Shown here piece after piece: positions 21,401 to 33,592 of a stretch of DNA of 64,000 bases (within the stretch, counting starts at the first letter, position 1; the number at the start of each line of letters is the position of its first letter). A program made the translations under genes and the position numbers. Under the pieces are notes generated by a model. The model saw nothing but the letters and a program-made list of their open reading frames with translations, was not told the origin of the DNA and searched no databases. The DNA lies in assembly GCA_951213105.1 (NCBI GenBank), contig OX578152.1:103542882-103606881 (forward strand), written 5' to 3'. Source of the stretch: Amaurobius ferox (taxonomy: Eukaryota > Arthropoda > Arachnida > Araneae > Amaurobiidae).

Positions 21401-22440
21401 ATTATTTATTATGAATTCTTATACTATATCTTTTGTGCCATACTTAGAAGCTGCATGTAGAGGTGTTATATCATCCAAAATAGCTATGTTTTCAATAAGG
21501 AATTTAGACACTTCCAGCTTATGATTTTTAATTGATAATGAAATGGCAAGAGAACCAGTATGTCGTAGATCAGCTCTTTTCTCATCTACTAAGTATTTTA
21601 CTATATTTAACTGGCCATCTTCTGCCGCAATATGTAACAAAGTCTTTCGATCCTTATTAATTGTATTTATGTCATTAATTTTACTTTCTAGTAATCTCTC
21701 AATATAAATTCTTGTTAAATCTAAATCACCTAAAGAAATAAAATAGTATAAAGAAGTAACTTTTTGTTGATCACTGAGCTCATGATAGAGGCGATCAAAA
21801 TAGAAATATCTATTGGTGTATTCTATAAAGAATTTAACGATTTCCCAATTTGAGATTTTGGTACAATGTGCCAACAGTAAAAACTTTTGTTCTTCACTCA
21901 TATCTTTCATGTGAGCATTCCTACTTAATAGCTGCTCCACAATATGCCAGTGGTTATTTTCAGCAGCGCATTGTATTGGCTTTTTACCAGCACCATTTAA
22001 AATATTAAATTCAGTGCCATTACTTATTAAAAGTTCAGCCACACGTAAATATGTGTGACTAATAAGAAAGCACAGAAGATCTGTTTTCTGTTGATCATCA
22101 AGTTTGTTCAAGTACACCTCCCTATTCTTTTCTTGCATAAATAGCTTGACAATATCCCATTGTAAATTTTCGGTTGTTAGATGAAATAATGATTCCTTTT
22201 GTTCTTTACTTATACAGCTGAGGTTAGCATTATTTCTAAGCAGAAACAAAACGGTTTCCCAGTGCTTATTTTGAGCTGCATAACTTATGGGTTTCTTACC
22301 ACCTCTATTTGGTATATTAACATCAACCCCCCCCTTTCCAGTAAATATCTCACAAATATTAAATATCCACTCTGTGCTGCTATGTGAAGAAGGGAATTGC
22401 CACGATTATCCGTAATAGCAATGTCTGTTTTTTGCAATAA
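18431..22440 (-). pseudogene. Partial duplicate of the lipase-NACHT-ankyrin gene (ankyrin part only, damaged)
   Basis: Closely matches the ankyrin region of the main gene at 39,701-44,610. Only ankyrin-coding sequence is present; homology stops at 22,440, where a repeat begins, so the lipase-like and NACHT domains are missing. Lesions relative to the intact frame: a 2-bp gain in a C-run at 22,327-22,334, a stop at 21,419-21,421 (CAA to TAA), an in-frame 897-bp deletion with its junction at 21,334/21,335, and a stop at 21,320-21,322 (AAG to TAG). After these, 962 codons (21,319 to 18,431) are open, containing two of the three higher-order units with their conserved inserts and an intact C-terminus ending EQHDQ. 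The open part could still be translated from an internal start, but no promoter is seen. Pseudogene is the preferred reading. Confidence 0.8.
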
Positions 22441-22441
22441 A

Positions 22442-23240
22442 TTTCCCTATACATTACCATGTATTGCAGGGAAAGTAAAAATCTGACGTAGACAGCACAT
22501 GACTTTCCCTGCAGACTTATTTCCACGTTCTTTTTATTTTAATTAAATTTAATTCACTTTTAATTCAATTATCGTTCTCATTTGGTAACTGGACTTATTT
22601 TCAAAGGTGACATAGAGAAAATACGAAAAAACTAAAATATCTCGAGAACGGCTAGTCCTAGTGTAATGGCGTTGGTTTTATTCTTTTCTTCGTTAAAAAT
22701 TACGCATAAAACAAGCATTTATTGGATATATTTGAGCATACGTAGTTCTTTATTTTAGATTTTGACGAGTTTTGCGGGCCATTTGGCAAAAAAGGGCAGG
22801 TTACTTTTTCCGAATCGTACCAAAATCTAATCAGCACCAGAGTGATCCACGAGTGACATATCTACCGAATTTTGTGAAATACAGTCCATTAGTTTTTTAG
22901 TTAGAGTGGATACAAGCTTTTGCGGGCCATTTCGCAAAAAAAGGCGGGTTCTTTTATCCCAAATTGTACCCAAACCTAATCAGCACTAGATTCGTCCACA
23001 AGTGACTTACCTACTAAATTTTATGAAATTCGGTCCATTAGTTTTTTAGTTATAGTGGATACAATATCTGCACAGACAGACACACAGACACACACACAGA
23101 CGCCACGCTAAAAATGGGTTTTTCGTATTCTAGAGGTCTCGAAACGTGTAGATCTGTCAAAAACTCGAGTTGCGATTTTCGGCATGATTCCAATACTTTC
23201 CCTGTACATTACCATGTATTGCAGGGAAAGTAAAAAAGAC
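22442..23240. mobile_element. 0.8 kb element bounded by 36-40-bp direct repeats, with internal 148-bp tandem duplication
   Basis: The word catgtattgcagggaaagta, part of a 36-40-bp block, occurs at 22,442-22,481 and again at 23,198-23,237 with one mismatch. Each block is itself partly palindromic (tttccct...agggaaa). Inside, a unit starting tttgcgggccattt at 22,771 is repeated at 22,919 with moderate divergence. A (CA)n/(CAGA)n tract lies near 23,080. No coding potential is seen. This element forms the 5' break of the ankyrin pseudogene. Confidence 0.6.
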
Positions 23241-24537
23241 AAAAAAGATCAATCATGCTTAAAGCATTGATCATGAAACACTTTCCAACTCTAATGCAAT
23301 TTTATTTAAACAAGTCTAAAATGCAATACATTCCTCGGTAATATTTTGAAACTTATCACAATACTGAATTTATTATATTTGAAAACTTAAACCTTCATCG
23401 AAAAAAATGAACTTCATTCAAATGACGGCATTGAAATATAAATTGCCTGGTTTAAACATCTCTAAAATGCGATACATTCCTCGGTAATATTTTTAAAACT
23501 ATCATAATACTACGATAATTTACTATATTTGAAAACTTCATCGAAAACAACTGAAATTAATTCAAATGACATCCTAGAAAAAATAACACGCCTGGATCTC
23601 TCTATAAAAACAGCATTTCATTCATAACATTTTCCCATTCATTTCATTCATCACAATACTATAATAATTTATTTTATTTAAAAATTAAGACCATGGAGCT
23701 ACAAGTAATTAAACAATATGCTTAAAACTTCATTGAAAAAAATCGTCCTTCTCTTTGTAAAATCAATGAATATTTCATTCATATCAGATATGCAAACTCC
23801 ATAGACTAAATAATTTTGTGTTAAAGAAATACAGTAATTCTAATACAACTCATTCTACATATTTTGCTGCTTACATTTTACATAAGTGAAAAATAGGCTT
23901 CGTTGTAGAAATAATCAAATTTGGATGATCATTTAAACTGAAATATATTGTAATTGCGTTGTTTCAATATGTAGATGCACAGAATTTAAACAAAAATAAA
24001 GTGGTTTTAGGACGGATACAACACTCAATATGAATTAAAAAGAACTTAAAAAAATCACGATTTTGAAACAAGATGGAGGCCATATATCATTTTGAAGTGG
24101 ATCATGTGATCGTTTCATATCAAGGTCACGTGATCGTTTCATATAAGAGGTGTAATTATTATTTTAATTTTTATTTAAAAAACTACTGAATATATTTCGC
24201 TGAATTATTTTTTATATATTTTATAGAACAATTTGAATATTACCTAAAATTTTCGAAGCAATTTGTGAATTTTAAATCCGCTTAAAAAATGTTTGAAAAA
24301 TTAGGTTCCTTAGGGCTCAATGTATTTCATTTTTCGACCCGGGTTCAATCCAAAACTAATTGGGTGATATTATTCATTTATATTCCCATAGGTCCTACAG
24401 ACCGTCTGAACAACATACTAAAATTTCATTTTGATTAAGTCATTTTTACGGCAGTTATCGTGCTAACGGACAGACAGACAGACAGAATAAACAAAGTTAT
24501 AAACACTTTTCAACTTTGTTGTAAAGTGTTAAAAAAG
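23241..24537 (+). repeat. R1 dispersed repeat, copy 3
   Basis: Nearly full-length and very similar to copy 2, including cacgtgatcgtttcatat and the ending gtaaagtgttaaaaa. It directly abuts the 0.8 kb element on its left. Confidence 0.85.
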
Positions 24538-25501
24538 GATTGGATAAGCCATTAATTACTATGTGTTTACTGGTTTAAAATAAGACTCCCACAATATAGC
24601 ACTATTTAGGACCTTTGAGACATTAACTTCATCTGTCTCTATAGTTCTGTAATTTTCTCTTTATCTGATGCTTGAATAAATTTTTAACTATTTATAATTT
24701 CTTCTTTTCATCTCATGCCCCATGATAGACTTGTCAGGTGGATTGCATTTGTGAAGATTCCTGAAACAACACATATACTTGCGTAAGACAGCTTTCAGAT
24801 TCTGAAAATTCATTAACATGCCTATTTATGTATGAAGTAAGTTTTTTTCATTTACACAATCTTTCTTCTAAACTGTTTATATTATTTAAATCACAAATTT
24901 CTGAAGAATTTATCATTAGTAATTAAAGGTGTACACAAGCTAAAATTTTAGACTTTTACCCAGCTAAATCTGATATTAACAAAGCCGAAACATAGCTCAA
25001 GACAGTTTGCAATCATGAACCTTAAGCTCGACCTGATCGGAAAATATAATTCTTATTCAGTCTAAGCTGATATTTTACAGGTATTTCTAAAATCATAAAT
25101 TGGAACAATATACATGAATAAAATTAGATAAAAGTTGCTTATTAAACTTTTCTTTTCATATTGTTGGAATTCGAAATAATTTTGCATATGGCTAAATATC
25201 TAATAGTTGTTAATTTTCAGGTTCCAAAACTTTTTTTTTTATACTTTATAGTTTCTAGAAACTTCTGCTTGGAATAAGTTCTTTTATGATTTCTTGGCAT
25301 TATGATTATATGGCAAAGTTGCTTAACATGATTAATGAAATTTCAATGTATATTCATTATGTTCCTGTATCAGAAATTTTTATTATTATTATTAGCTTAC
25401 TGTTATGTACAAACAGGAAACACAGTATTTTTAAATTTTCATTTATATTAATAAAAACTATGCATATGTCAAGGAAGACAGGTAATAAACATACTCAGCA
25501 T
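24538..25501. other. AT-rich DNA without recognised feature
   Basis: Nothing beyond AT-rich sequence was seen. A 73-codon frame at 25,286-25,507 has no motif and is not called. Confidence 0.5.
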
Positions 25502-25576
25502 AAATGAGTAACAAAATGGAGTTTTTTACTTGCCTGTTTATAGCAAAGTCCTAAAATTTCAAACACATGTAGAAAT
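25502..25576 (+). repeat. Repeat C, left half of the interrupted copy
   Basis: Matches 12,914-12,985 (gagtaacaaaatggagtttt, cctgtttatagcaaagtcc). It is cut by R1 copy 4 and continues at 26,888. Confidence 0.75.
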
Positions 25577-26887
25577 AAGAAAAATTAATCATGCATAAAG
25601 CATTGATTATGAAACACTTTCCAACTTCAATGCAATTTCATTTAAACATCTCTAAAATGCGATACATTCCCCGGTAATATTTTTAACATTATCACAATAC
25701 TACATTAATTTATTATATTTGAAAACTTAAAACTTCATCGAAAAAAATGAACTTCATTCAAATGACGACACTGAAATATAAATTGCCTAGTTTAAGCATC
25801 TCTAAAATGCGATACAATCCTCGGTAATATATTTAAAATTATCACAATACTACGATAATTTATTATATTTGAAAACTTCATTGAAAACAAATGAAATTTA
25901 TTCAAATGACGTCATCGAAATATAACACACCTGGCTCTCTCTATAAAAGCAGCATTTCATTCATAAACTGTTTTCCATTCATTTCATTCATCACAATACT
26001 ATAATAATTTATTTTATTTAAAGACTTAAGACCATGGAGGTACAAGTAATTAAACTCTATGCTTAAAACTTCATCGAAAAAATCGTCCTTCTCTCTGTAA
26101 AATCAATGAATATTTCATTCATATCATATATGCAAATTCCATGAGCTAAATAATTTTGCGTTAAAGAAATACAGCAATTCTTATACAACTCATTCTACAT
26201 ATTTTGCTGTTTACATTTTACATAAGTGAGAAATAGGCTTCGTTGTTAAAATAATCAAATTTGGATAATGATTTAAACTCAAATATATAGTAATTGCGTT
26301 GTTTCAGTATGTAGATGCACAGAATTTAAGCAAAAATAAAGCGGTTTTAGGAGAGATACAACGCTAAATATGAATTAAAAAGAACTTCAAAAATCGCGAT
26401 TTTGACACATGATGGATGCCATATTTTATTTTGAAGTGCGTCACGTGATCTCTTTATATAATGGCCACGTGATCGCTTCATATAAAAGATGTAATGATTA
26501 TTTTAATTCTTATTTAAAATACGACTGAATATATTTTGCTGAAATTTTTTTTATGTATTTTAAGAAATAATTTGAATATTTTCTAAAACCTTCAAAGCAA
26601 TTTGTAAATCTTAAATTCGCTTAAAAAATGTTTGAAAAATTAGGTCCCATAGGGTTCAATGTATTCCATTACTTCAACCCAGGTTCAATCCAAAACTAAT
26701 TGGGTGCTATTATTCATTTATATTCCCATAAGTCCCACAGACAGTCTGAACAACATACTAAAATTTCATTTTAATAAAGTCATTTCTACGGCAGTTATCG
26801 TGCTAACGGACAGACAGACAGACAGATAGACAGACAGAATGAACAAAGTCATAAACACTTTTCAACTTTTTTGTAAAGTGTTAAAAA
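25577..26887 (+). repeat. R1 dispersed repeat, copy 4, nested in repeat C
   Basis: Full-length copy, more diverged than copies 2 and 3. It lies between the two halves of repeat C, whose intact form is at 12,914-13,133. Confidence 0.85.
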
Positions 26888-27045
26888 ACTCTAACTTGTG
26901 TTATTTAACTGATTTAAACTTACTGCTGTCGCCATCTGGTGGATGAAACGGGTGATTTTTCAGAAAACATCGTAATGTCACTGATTCTCAAAAACAAATA
27001 CATATCAGCTATTTCACAATATACTATCATTCATTTCTTTAACAC
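26888..27045 (+). repeat. Repeat C, right half of the interrupted copy
   Basis: Continues with tgtcgccatctggtggatga and tttcacaatatactatcatt, matching 12,990-13,133. Confidence 0.75.
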
Positions 27046-27100
27046 TTTACAACATACGAACTTACGAACTTACTTACGAACAGCTGTTCTCGCTTTATGT

Positions 27101-28450
27101 TTTTAGCACTTTACAACAATTTTGAAAAGTGTTTATGAGTTTGTTCATTCTGTCTGTTTGTCTGTCCGTTAGCACGATAACTGCCGTAAAAATGGCTTAA
27201 TCAAAACAATTTTACATGTTAATTAGACAATTTAGTATGTTATTTAGACGGTCTGTAGGACCTATGGGAATATAAATGAATAATATCACCCTATTAGTTT
27301 TGGATTGAACCCGGGTTGAAAAATGAAATACATTGAGCCCTATGGGACCTAATTTTTCAAACATTTTTTAAGCGGATTTAAAATTCACAAATTACTTCGA
27401 AAATTTTAGGTAATATTCAAATTGTTCCATAAAATATATAAGAAAAGAAATCAGCGAAATATATTCAGTAGTTTTTTAAAATGAAAATTAATATATTAAT
27501 AACACCTCTCATATGAAGCGATCACGTGACCATGATATAAAAAGATGTGACCCACTTCAAAATGATATATGGCATCCATCTTGTCACAAAATCGTGATTC
27601 TTAAAGTTCTTTTTAATTCATATTGAGTGTTGTATCCGTCCTAAAACCACTTTATTTTTGCTTAAATTCTGTGCACCTACATACTGAAACAACGCAATTA
27701 CAATATATTTGAGTTTAAATACAATATATTTGAGTTTAAATGCTCATCCAAATTTGATTATTCCTACAACGAAGCCTATTTTTCACCTATGTAAAATGTA
27801 AACAGCAAAATATGTAGAATGAGTTGTATTAGAATTGCTGTATTTCTTTAACACAAAATCATTTTGTTCATGGGGTCTGCAAAGCTGATATGAATGAAAT
27901 ATTCATTGATTTTACAAAGAGAAGGACGATTTTTTTCGATGAAGTTTTACGCATAGAGTTTACTAACTTGTAGCTCCATGGTCTTAATTTTAAATAAAAT
28001 AAGTTATTATAATATTGTGATGAATGACATGAAAGGGAAACTATTTATGAATGAAATGCTGCTTTTATAGAGAGAGCCAGGCGTGTTATTTTTTCCATGA
28101 CGTCATTTCAATGAATTTCAGTTGTTTTCGATGAAGTTTTCAAATGTAATAAATTATCGTAGTATTATGATGATTCTAAAATTCTTACCGAGGAATGTAT
28201 CACATTTTAGAGGTGTTTAAACCAGGCAATTTATATTTCTATGCCGTCATTTAAATGAAGTTCATTTTTTTCGATGTAGGTTTAAGTTTTCAAATATAAT
28301 AAATTAATGTAGTATTGTGATAAGTTTTAAAATATTACCGAGGAATGTATTGCATTTTAAACATGTTTAAATAAAATTGCCTTGAAGTTGGAAAGTGTTT
28401 CATAATCAATGCTTTTAGCATGATTGATTAAAGCATTGATTATATTCTTG
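27101..28450 (-). repeat. R1 dispersed repeat, copy 5 (inverted)
   Basis: Starts with ttagcactttacaacaattt and runs in reverse order to cataatcaatgcttttagca. With copy 4 it forms an inverted pair separated by only about 210 bp. The block containing acaatatatttgagtttaaa is duplicated near 27,700-27,740. Confidence 0.85.
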
Positions 28451-28890
28451 TTTTTTTTTCCAGGTGGTGACGCCATCCTAGTTTGAGACTTTATTAACAA
28501 CTTGGACTGCTCTATCAAGTTAGTAGTAGACTAATATTAAGTTAAAAATAGTAGTGTTTTATCTCCTTCTTTTTACAAGCGTTGACTTTAACAGGCTCAG
28601 TACATTCTATTCTAGTTTAATAAAAGTTGTTTATTTTGCTTTCCCTTTTCTAATATTAAGTTGCATTAGTCATATTAGTTTTTTTCCCCTTGATGTAATG
28701 TACAGTTTTGTTTTTATTTGTTTATTTTAATTTGTTTTGTTTTGTTTTTTGCCAGTTGGTTATCTCTTACATTTTTGACAGTACTCAGTTCATATTTGTT
28801 TATTATCTGCTTGATTATTGATTTTGTAAACTTGTAGTTTTTGTTGTGTTTCTTATATATATATATACATTTATATAGCTTTAAAAGTGT

Positions 28891-28892
<2 letters not shown>

Positions 28893-28926
<34 letters not shown>

Positions 28927-28950
28927 ATGTGTGTGTGTGTGCATATATAT
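28893..28950. repeat. (AT)n/(GT)n microsatellite
   Basis: An uninterrupted (AT)n run of about 30 bp is followed by (TG)n. The 76-codon minus-strand frame at 28,714-28,944 is this simple repeat and is not a gene. Confidence 0.9.
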
Positions 28951-29170
28951 ATTTTTTGTGTAGTTGTATAAATGAATATTTCTATTTTTTTATATAAGAA
29001 TGTTTTAATGCATTAGTGTATTGTTAGCTTTTCTACTCATTTTGGAACAAGTGAATCCACTCATATTCAGTGACATTTAAAGAGCTCAGTGTGCAATTTT
29101 TCATTGCATTATATTCACTTTTCAGTATTCATAAGGTTTTTATCATTTTTATTATTATATTCAATTTAAA

Positions 29171-30300
29171 ATGGTTAATACCAGAAATTCTCCAACTCTA
29201 ATTCCATTATCGAGCTCAGTTTCGACGGAAAACAGTAGCAATATTGACCACATGAATGAACCATCTGTAAGTACTTTTCTAAGTTCCATCATGCAACAGC
29301 TGGACGGTTTAGAAACTCTCTATATGGAAAGTTTAACTGCAAAAAAGTCGTCTTCAAAAGAGACATTAGAAGTGTTTAAAAAACATCTAAGAACCATCAA
29401 AACAGTGTGTATTCAGAAAGACGTGGATCATTCAAATGAAATTACAAAAGTTGCATTTGTGAAGAAAAATCTCGCTGAGATATTCCAGCAGCACAGAGTA
29501 TCTACCTTCAATGAAACGTTGCAAACTGCTCCTCTAAATTCTATAAAGAATTTTTCTCAGGCCTCAATTATTTTGTCCCGAACAGAAAAGACAGGCACAG
29601 CAGAACAAACTAGATTTCAGCTACAGGAGCTCAGTAAAAACGGATCCTTAAAGATTAGTCCAAGAGACGTGAAATCTACTAAAGACAATAAGTTAGTACT
29701 ACAAGCAAACACATGAAAGGAAGCAGAAGAAATAAAACAGTCTTTGTCAAATTGTAGAGATTTCCAACAATCAATAAATGTTACAATCTCTAACGGTCAC
29801 ATGGAGAGAATTATAATTTACTCCGTCTCAGATCATATAAAGGCGACGGAATTGAGTGAAAGCTTCTAAATCTGCTTCTAAATCTGCTTCCAAATCCACC
29901 AAAATATCTGAAGCCTTTAAAACAGATAAAAGGTCGTAATGGTCTTCCGCACTGGATAGTAGAGGTGGATAGGGACACTAAAGCTCTTCTGCTACGACAT
30001 TCTAGAATTTGTATAGATTTCAGATCATGCAGAATTGCACCATTCATTTCAATTACAAGTTGCTTTCAGTGGGACAAGTTGCTTTCAGGATATGGACATA
30101 CAAGGAAGTACTGTGGAGGGCCAGAAATTTGCGCTATTTGTCCACGTAGTCATGCTGCTCAAAGTTGCAAGGAACAGAATCTTAAATGTAGTAACTGCAT
30201 TAAAGCTCGTTTAGAACATGTTCATAGGGCAGATAGTAAATTTTGTCCTTGCTTCCAAAATGAATGGAAAAGGGTACAGTTAAAATCTCAAGAGTATTAA
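29171..30300 (+). pseudogene. LINE ORF1 (gag-like, zinc knuckles), broken
   Basis: A first frame of 181 codons starts MVNTRNSPTL. After an in-frame TGA at 29,714-29,716 it continues to about 29,868, then further stops and a 12-bp tandem repeat (aaatctgcttct, 29,868-29,900) break it. A downstream frame, 29,965-30,300, carries cysteine/histidine motifs of gag zinc knuckles: GYGHTRKYC, ICAICPRSHAAQSC and LKCSNC. The first knuckle is disturbed by a 19-bp tandem duplication (aagttgctttcag twice, about 30,056-30,087). In LINEs this protein binds the element RNA. The copy is inactive. Confidence 0.65.
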
Positions 30301-30358
30301 TATTTGTCTTGAGTCTGTTTTGTTTTGTCTTGAGTTAAATTACAAGAATTTTTTTTTT

Positions 30359-30868
30359 ATGGATTTAAAAATTTTGCATATAAATCTGCACAAATCGAGG
30401 GCTGCGTCGGCAGAAGCTGCAGCTTTTATTAAAGAAAAATGCATCGATATTGCTCTCATTCAAGATCCCTACTTACATTACAATTTGCTATTTGGCTTTT
30501 CTCTAGCCTGGATAACTCACCACTCAAATAAAATCTTTTCACATATTTGCTCAGCTAAGAAAAATAATCCTGTCTTCATAAACATTAAATTAAAAAATGT
30601 CTGTTTCTCAGTTGGTATGCAATATTCTCCACCCTCAGCGTCCCTTGCAGAAGATCTTTCAGAGTGGGAACGTCTACCTATCATCAACTTATCAAACCTT
30701 CTCTTCTCTGGAGACTTAAATGCACATGGAAGAGATTGGGGCTACTCATCCAATGATGCAAGAGGTCTTCTCCTACAGGATTTTGTAGCTCAACATCAGC
30801 TAATACTCCTCAATGATCCATCCAGTACTCCAACGTTTGAAACTTCGAGAGTTGCTCCCATTTGAAAC
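30359..30868 (+). pseudogene. LINE ORF2 fragment: apurinic-type endonuclease
   Basis: Starts MDLKILHINLHKSR and shows the order of APE-type LINE endonucleases: an Asn in the first strand (HINLHKS), IALIQDPYLH where a Glu/Asp is expected, and the hallmark GDLNAHGRDWG near residue 133. The usual Glu of the IQEPY-type motif is Asp here. It stops after about 169 residues, before the final SDH-type motif and before the reverse transcriptase, so it is 3'-truncated. In intact elements this domain nicks the target to prime reverse transcription. Confidence 0.7.
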
Positions 30869-31010
30869 AGTTTTGCCCATAAGTGCTTATGGATGTGAAA
30901 TATTTGTGAAATACTAACTGTATCTAGTATAGACAAACGTATTGTATATAATTGTTTATCATTTTTATCTTGGCATTAAGTTTTGATTTCTGGTTTTGGC
31001 AGATATTCCT

Positions 31011-31061
31011 CCACCATAGGCTGTAATTACTGTAAACCTTCGGTTCGGTGTCTATAGGTGG
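31011..31061. other. Short perfect-ended hairpin
   Basis: ccaccatagg at the left pairs with ctataggtgg at the right, with a 31-nt interior containing aaccttcggtt, itself a small hairpin. Size and form recall the tiny hairpin insertions elsewhere, but no target duplication was found. Membership is uncertain. Confidence 0.4.
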
Positions 31062-31988
31062 TTAATCTGTTTATCTGTCTGTCTGTCCGTTAACACGATA
31101 ACTGCCGTAAAAATGACTCTATCAAAATGAAATTTTAGTATGTTTCTCAGACGGTCCGTGGGACCTATGGGAATATAAATGAATAATATCACCCAATTAG
31201 TTTTGGATTGAACTCGGGTTAAAAAAATGAATTACATTGAACTCTATGAGACATAATTCTTCAAACATTTATTAAGTAAATTTAAAATTCACAAATTGCT
31301 TCCAAAATTTTAGGAGATATTTAAATTATCCCATAAAATATATAAAAAAAATTTCAGTAAAATATGTTAGGTAGTTTTTTAAATAAAATTTATTTAATAT
31401 AGGGAGAAAAACAAATTCAATTCAATTCTGACTTTTCTTATATCCTCCAGAAAGAAAAAAAGAGATATATTATATAATAAATATATTTCCAAGAGTTGAA
31501 TTATTTTCTATATGTGAGAGGTTTGACATTCTTAAATCAATATGGTAGATACCATTTTTTCAAAATTTTAAATAAAATAAAATGTTATAGTATTGTAATG
31601 AATGAAACGATTGGAAAAATGTTATAAATGAAATGCTGCTTTTATATAGAGGCGATTTATATTTCGATGACGTCATTTGAATAAAGTTCATTTGTTTTCG
31701 ATGAAGTTTTCAAATATAATAAATTATTGTAGTATTATGATAATTTTAAAAATATTACCGAGGAATGTATCGGATTTAAGAGATGTTTAACCCAGGCAAT
31801 TTATATTTCAATTCCATCATTTAAATAAAGTTCATTTTTTTCGGTTTAAGTTTTCAAATATAATAAATTAATATAGTATTGTGATAATTTTCAAAATTTT
31901 ACCGAGGAATTTTAGAGATGTTTAAAATGGCATTAAAGTTCGAAAGTGTTTCATAATCAATGCTATATGCATGGTTGATCTTTCTTGT
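31062..31988 (-). repeat. R1 dispersed repeat, copy 6 (inverted, internally rearranged)
   Basis: Begins with (CTGT)n and ccgttaacacgataactgcc, and ends with tcataatcaatgctatatgc. It is about 0.4 kb shorter than the others, with the central part replaced by unrelated AT-rich sequence (31,395-31,560). Confidence 0.8.
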
Positions 31989-32358
31989 TTATAAATAAAA
32001 AGGTTTTTTATAAGATGAAATCATAATTTCTTATTGTTCACCTATTTATTTCCATTCTTTATGTTTTTCATTCTTATAATTAGACGATAAAAACTGAATT
32101 CATCACTGAGGGGACAGTGACAGAAATGACAAATTTACATCTTTATGAAGTCAATATTCATTATTTAAAACACTTTTTTTGTTGAAAACTATGGAAAACA
32201 AATTGCATTCCAAACAGATACTGCAAAAAATATCTACCTTATTTGTTATTTATTTTTTTTAAAGCTCAGGGGACATAGAATTGACAATTACCAGATATTC
32301 AGCCATATATGTTTCGTTGATATTCATGTATAACTTATCAAAACATATAGCTCGGATG
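31989..32358. other. AT-rich DNA without recognised feature
   Basis: No repeat match, reading frame or motif was recognised between R1 copy 6 and the start of segment B. Confidence 0.5.
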
Positions 32359-32516
32359 GGCTAGACCTAAGTCCTTGCACATCCTCTACCAGGATATTAG
32401 CATTTTATATAGGGTGGAAGTGTCATTTACTGAAAAACTCAATATTTGAAAATTAATTATTCATTTTCATTTTACTAATACATAGCTGCAAAATAGAAAA
32501 ATGTGTTAGGGTTGAT

Positions 32517-32756
32517 AGTTTTATTACTTTTTGTTAATGTATACAGACTTTTACTTTTTGTTAATGTATATAGACTTTTACTTTTTGTTAATGTGTATAG
32601 GCTTTTACATTTTGCTAATGTATATAAAAAATGTTACCTTTTGTTAATATAGATAGACATTTTTACTTTCTGTTAACGTATATAGACATTTTTACTTTTT
32701 GTTAATGTATATAGACATTTCTTACTTTTTGTTAATGTATATAGACCTTTTTCTCT
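32517..32756 (+). repeat. Minisatellite, about 27-bp unit, about 9 copies
   Basis: The same unit as at 13,322-13,425 (contains 'tttttgttaatgtatataga'), expanded in this copy. Confidence 0.85.
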
Positions 32757-33592
32757 TGCCCTTCAATGTTTACTTTCTTCAAAGCACGTTTTGGGGTATG
32801 CAATCTTATAGATACGCAGCTAGGTTAGATTTTGCATAATCGATCATTGTTATGCAATAGCAGTTATTTAGTAACACAAAACTGTAGAAGACTGTTTTTA
32901 CTAGTTATTTACTGTGTGAAAACTACAAAACTTCCAAACTCATCCATTGCAAGAATATCCTTATTTGAAATCTGTTGATTCCCAACATGGCGATTATACA
33001 GTCTTCAAAATAAAAGTGTTAAAACAAAACTGAGAGTGAAAATTATGCTCCCATTTCAGACAACAGCATCCACCGTTTGTTTGTGCTTATTATGTGCTCA
33101 ACAATATAGTATTTACAATAAAACGTTGGTATTTACATAAACATTGACGGCTTGGCATTTGAGGAAGATGCCATCTCAGATAACAAACTGTCATTGTTTA
33201 CATTGTTTGCAAGCTACACATCAATATATGACATCAAGTACCTCTATTAACTGTTTATTGTTAGGTTTCACACTCTAGATCACGGAAGTAAAACTGTAAA
33301 TTTTTTGTGTGTATGATTACCAAGAATATATGTTAACTTTCCCTATAATCTATATATACTAATTGCCAACTGTCCGTCTGTCAGTCTGTTACGGTTTTTT
33401 TAGGCACTTTCCGAACAGATAGACTTGCAATTTGGTACGTTTGGTACTTGATCGTTCGTTAAAACTCCCTGGAAAAATCGAATTTTTCGAAAACGTTCTC
33501 TAGAGAGGGTGCTCCACACCAAAACGTTTGAAAAGTGTAATGACAGAAAAGCATGCTTTGCGATGAGATAAAGACTTCAAATTTGGTGTATG

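Larger units (their letters stand above)
13173..22440. repeat. Segmental duplication, copy A
   Basis: Co-linear with 32,359-44,610 (copy B) after removing later insertions: ggctagacctaag starts both, followed by the same minisatellite, the same AT-rich block, the same TIR element, and the 3' part of the same ankyrin gene. Copy-specific changes in A are a mariner remnant (13,569), four tiny hairpin insertions, a 360-bp insert (16,415) and an R1 insertion (17,104). A ends abruptly at 22,440, within ankyrin-coding sequence, at another repeat. Confidence 0.85.
28451..30868 (+). mobile_element. LINE, 5' half (gag-like ORF1 and endonuclease part of ORF2)
   Basis: Holds in order an AT/GT-microsatellite-containing leader, a gag-like ORF1 with zinc-knuckle cysteines, and the N-terminal endonuclease of ORF2. 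Sequence homology to LINEs stops at about 30,865, before the reverse transcriptase. The order is that of jockey/R1/I-type non-LTR retrotransposons. It may belong to the same family as the 3' LINE fragment at 33,593-36,035, but their regions do not overlap, so this cannot be tested here. Confidence 0.7.

Noticed and set aside
24470..24485. (CAGA)n tracts as CRISPR-like or regulatory repeats
   Set aside because: They are simple sequence built into the ends of R1 and Helitron-like elements; no regular spacers.
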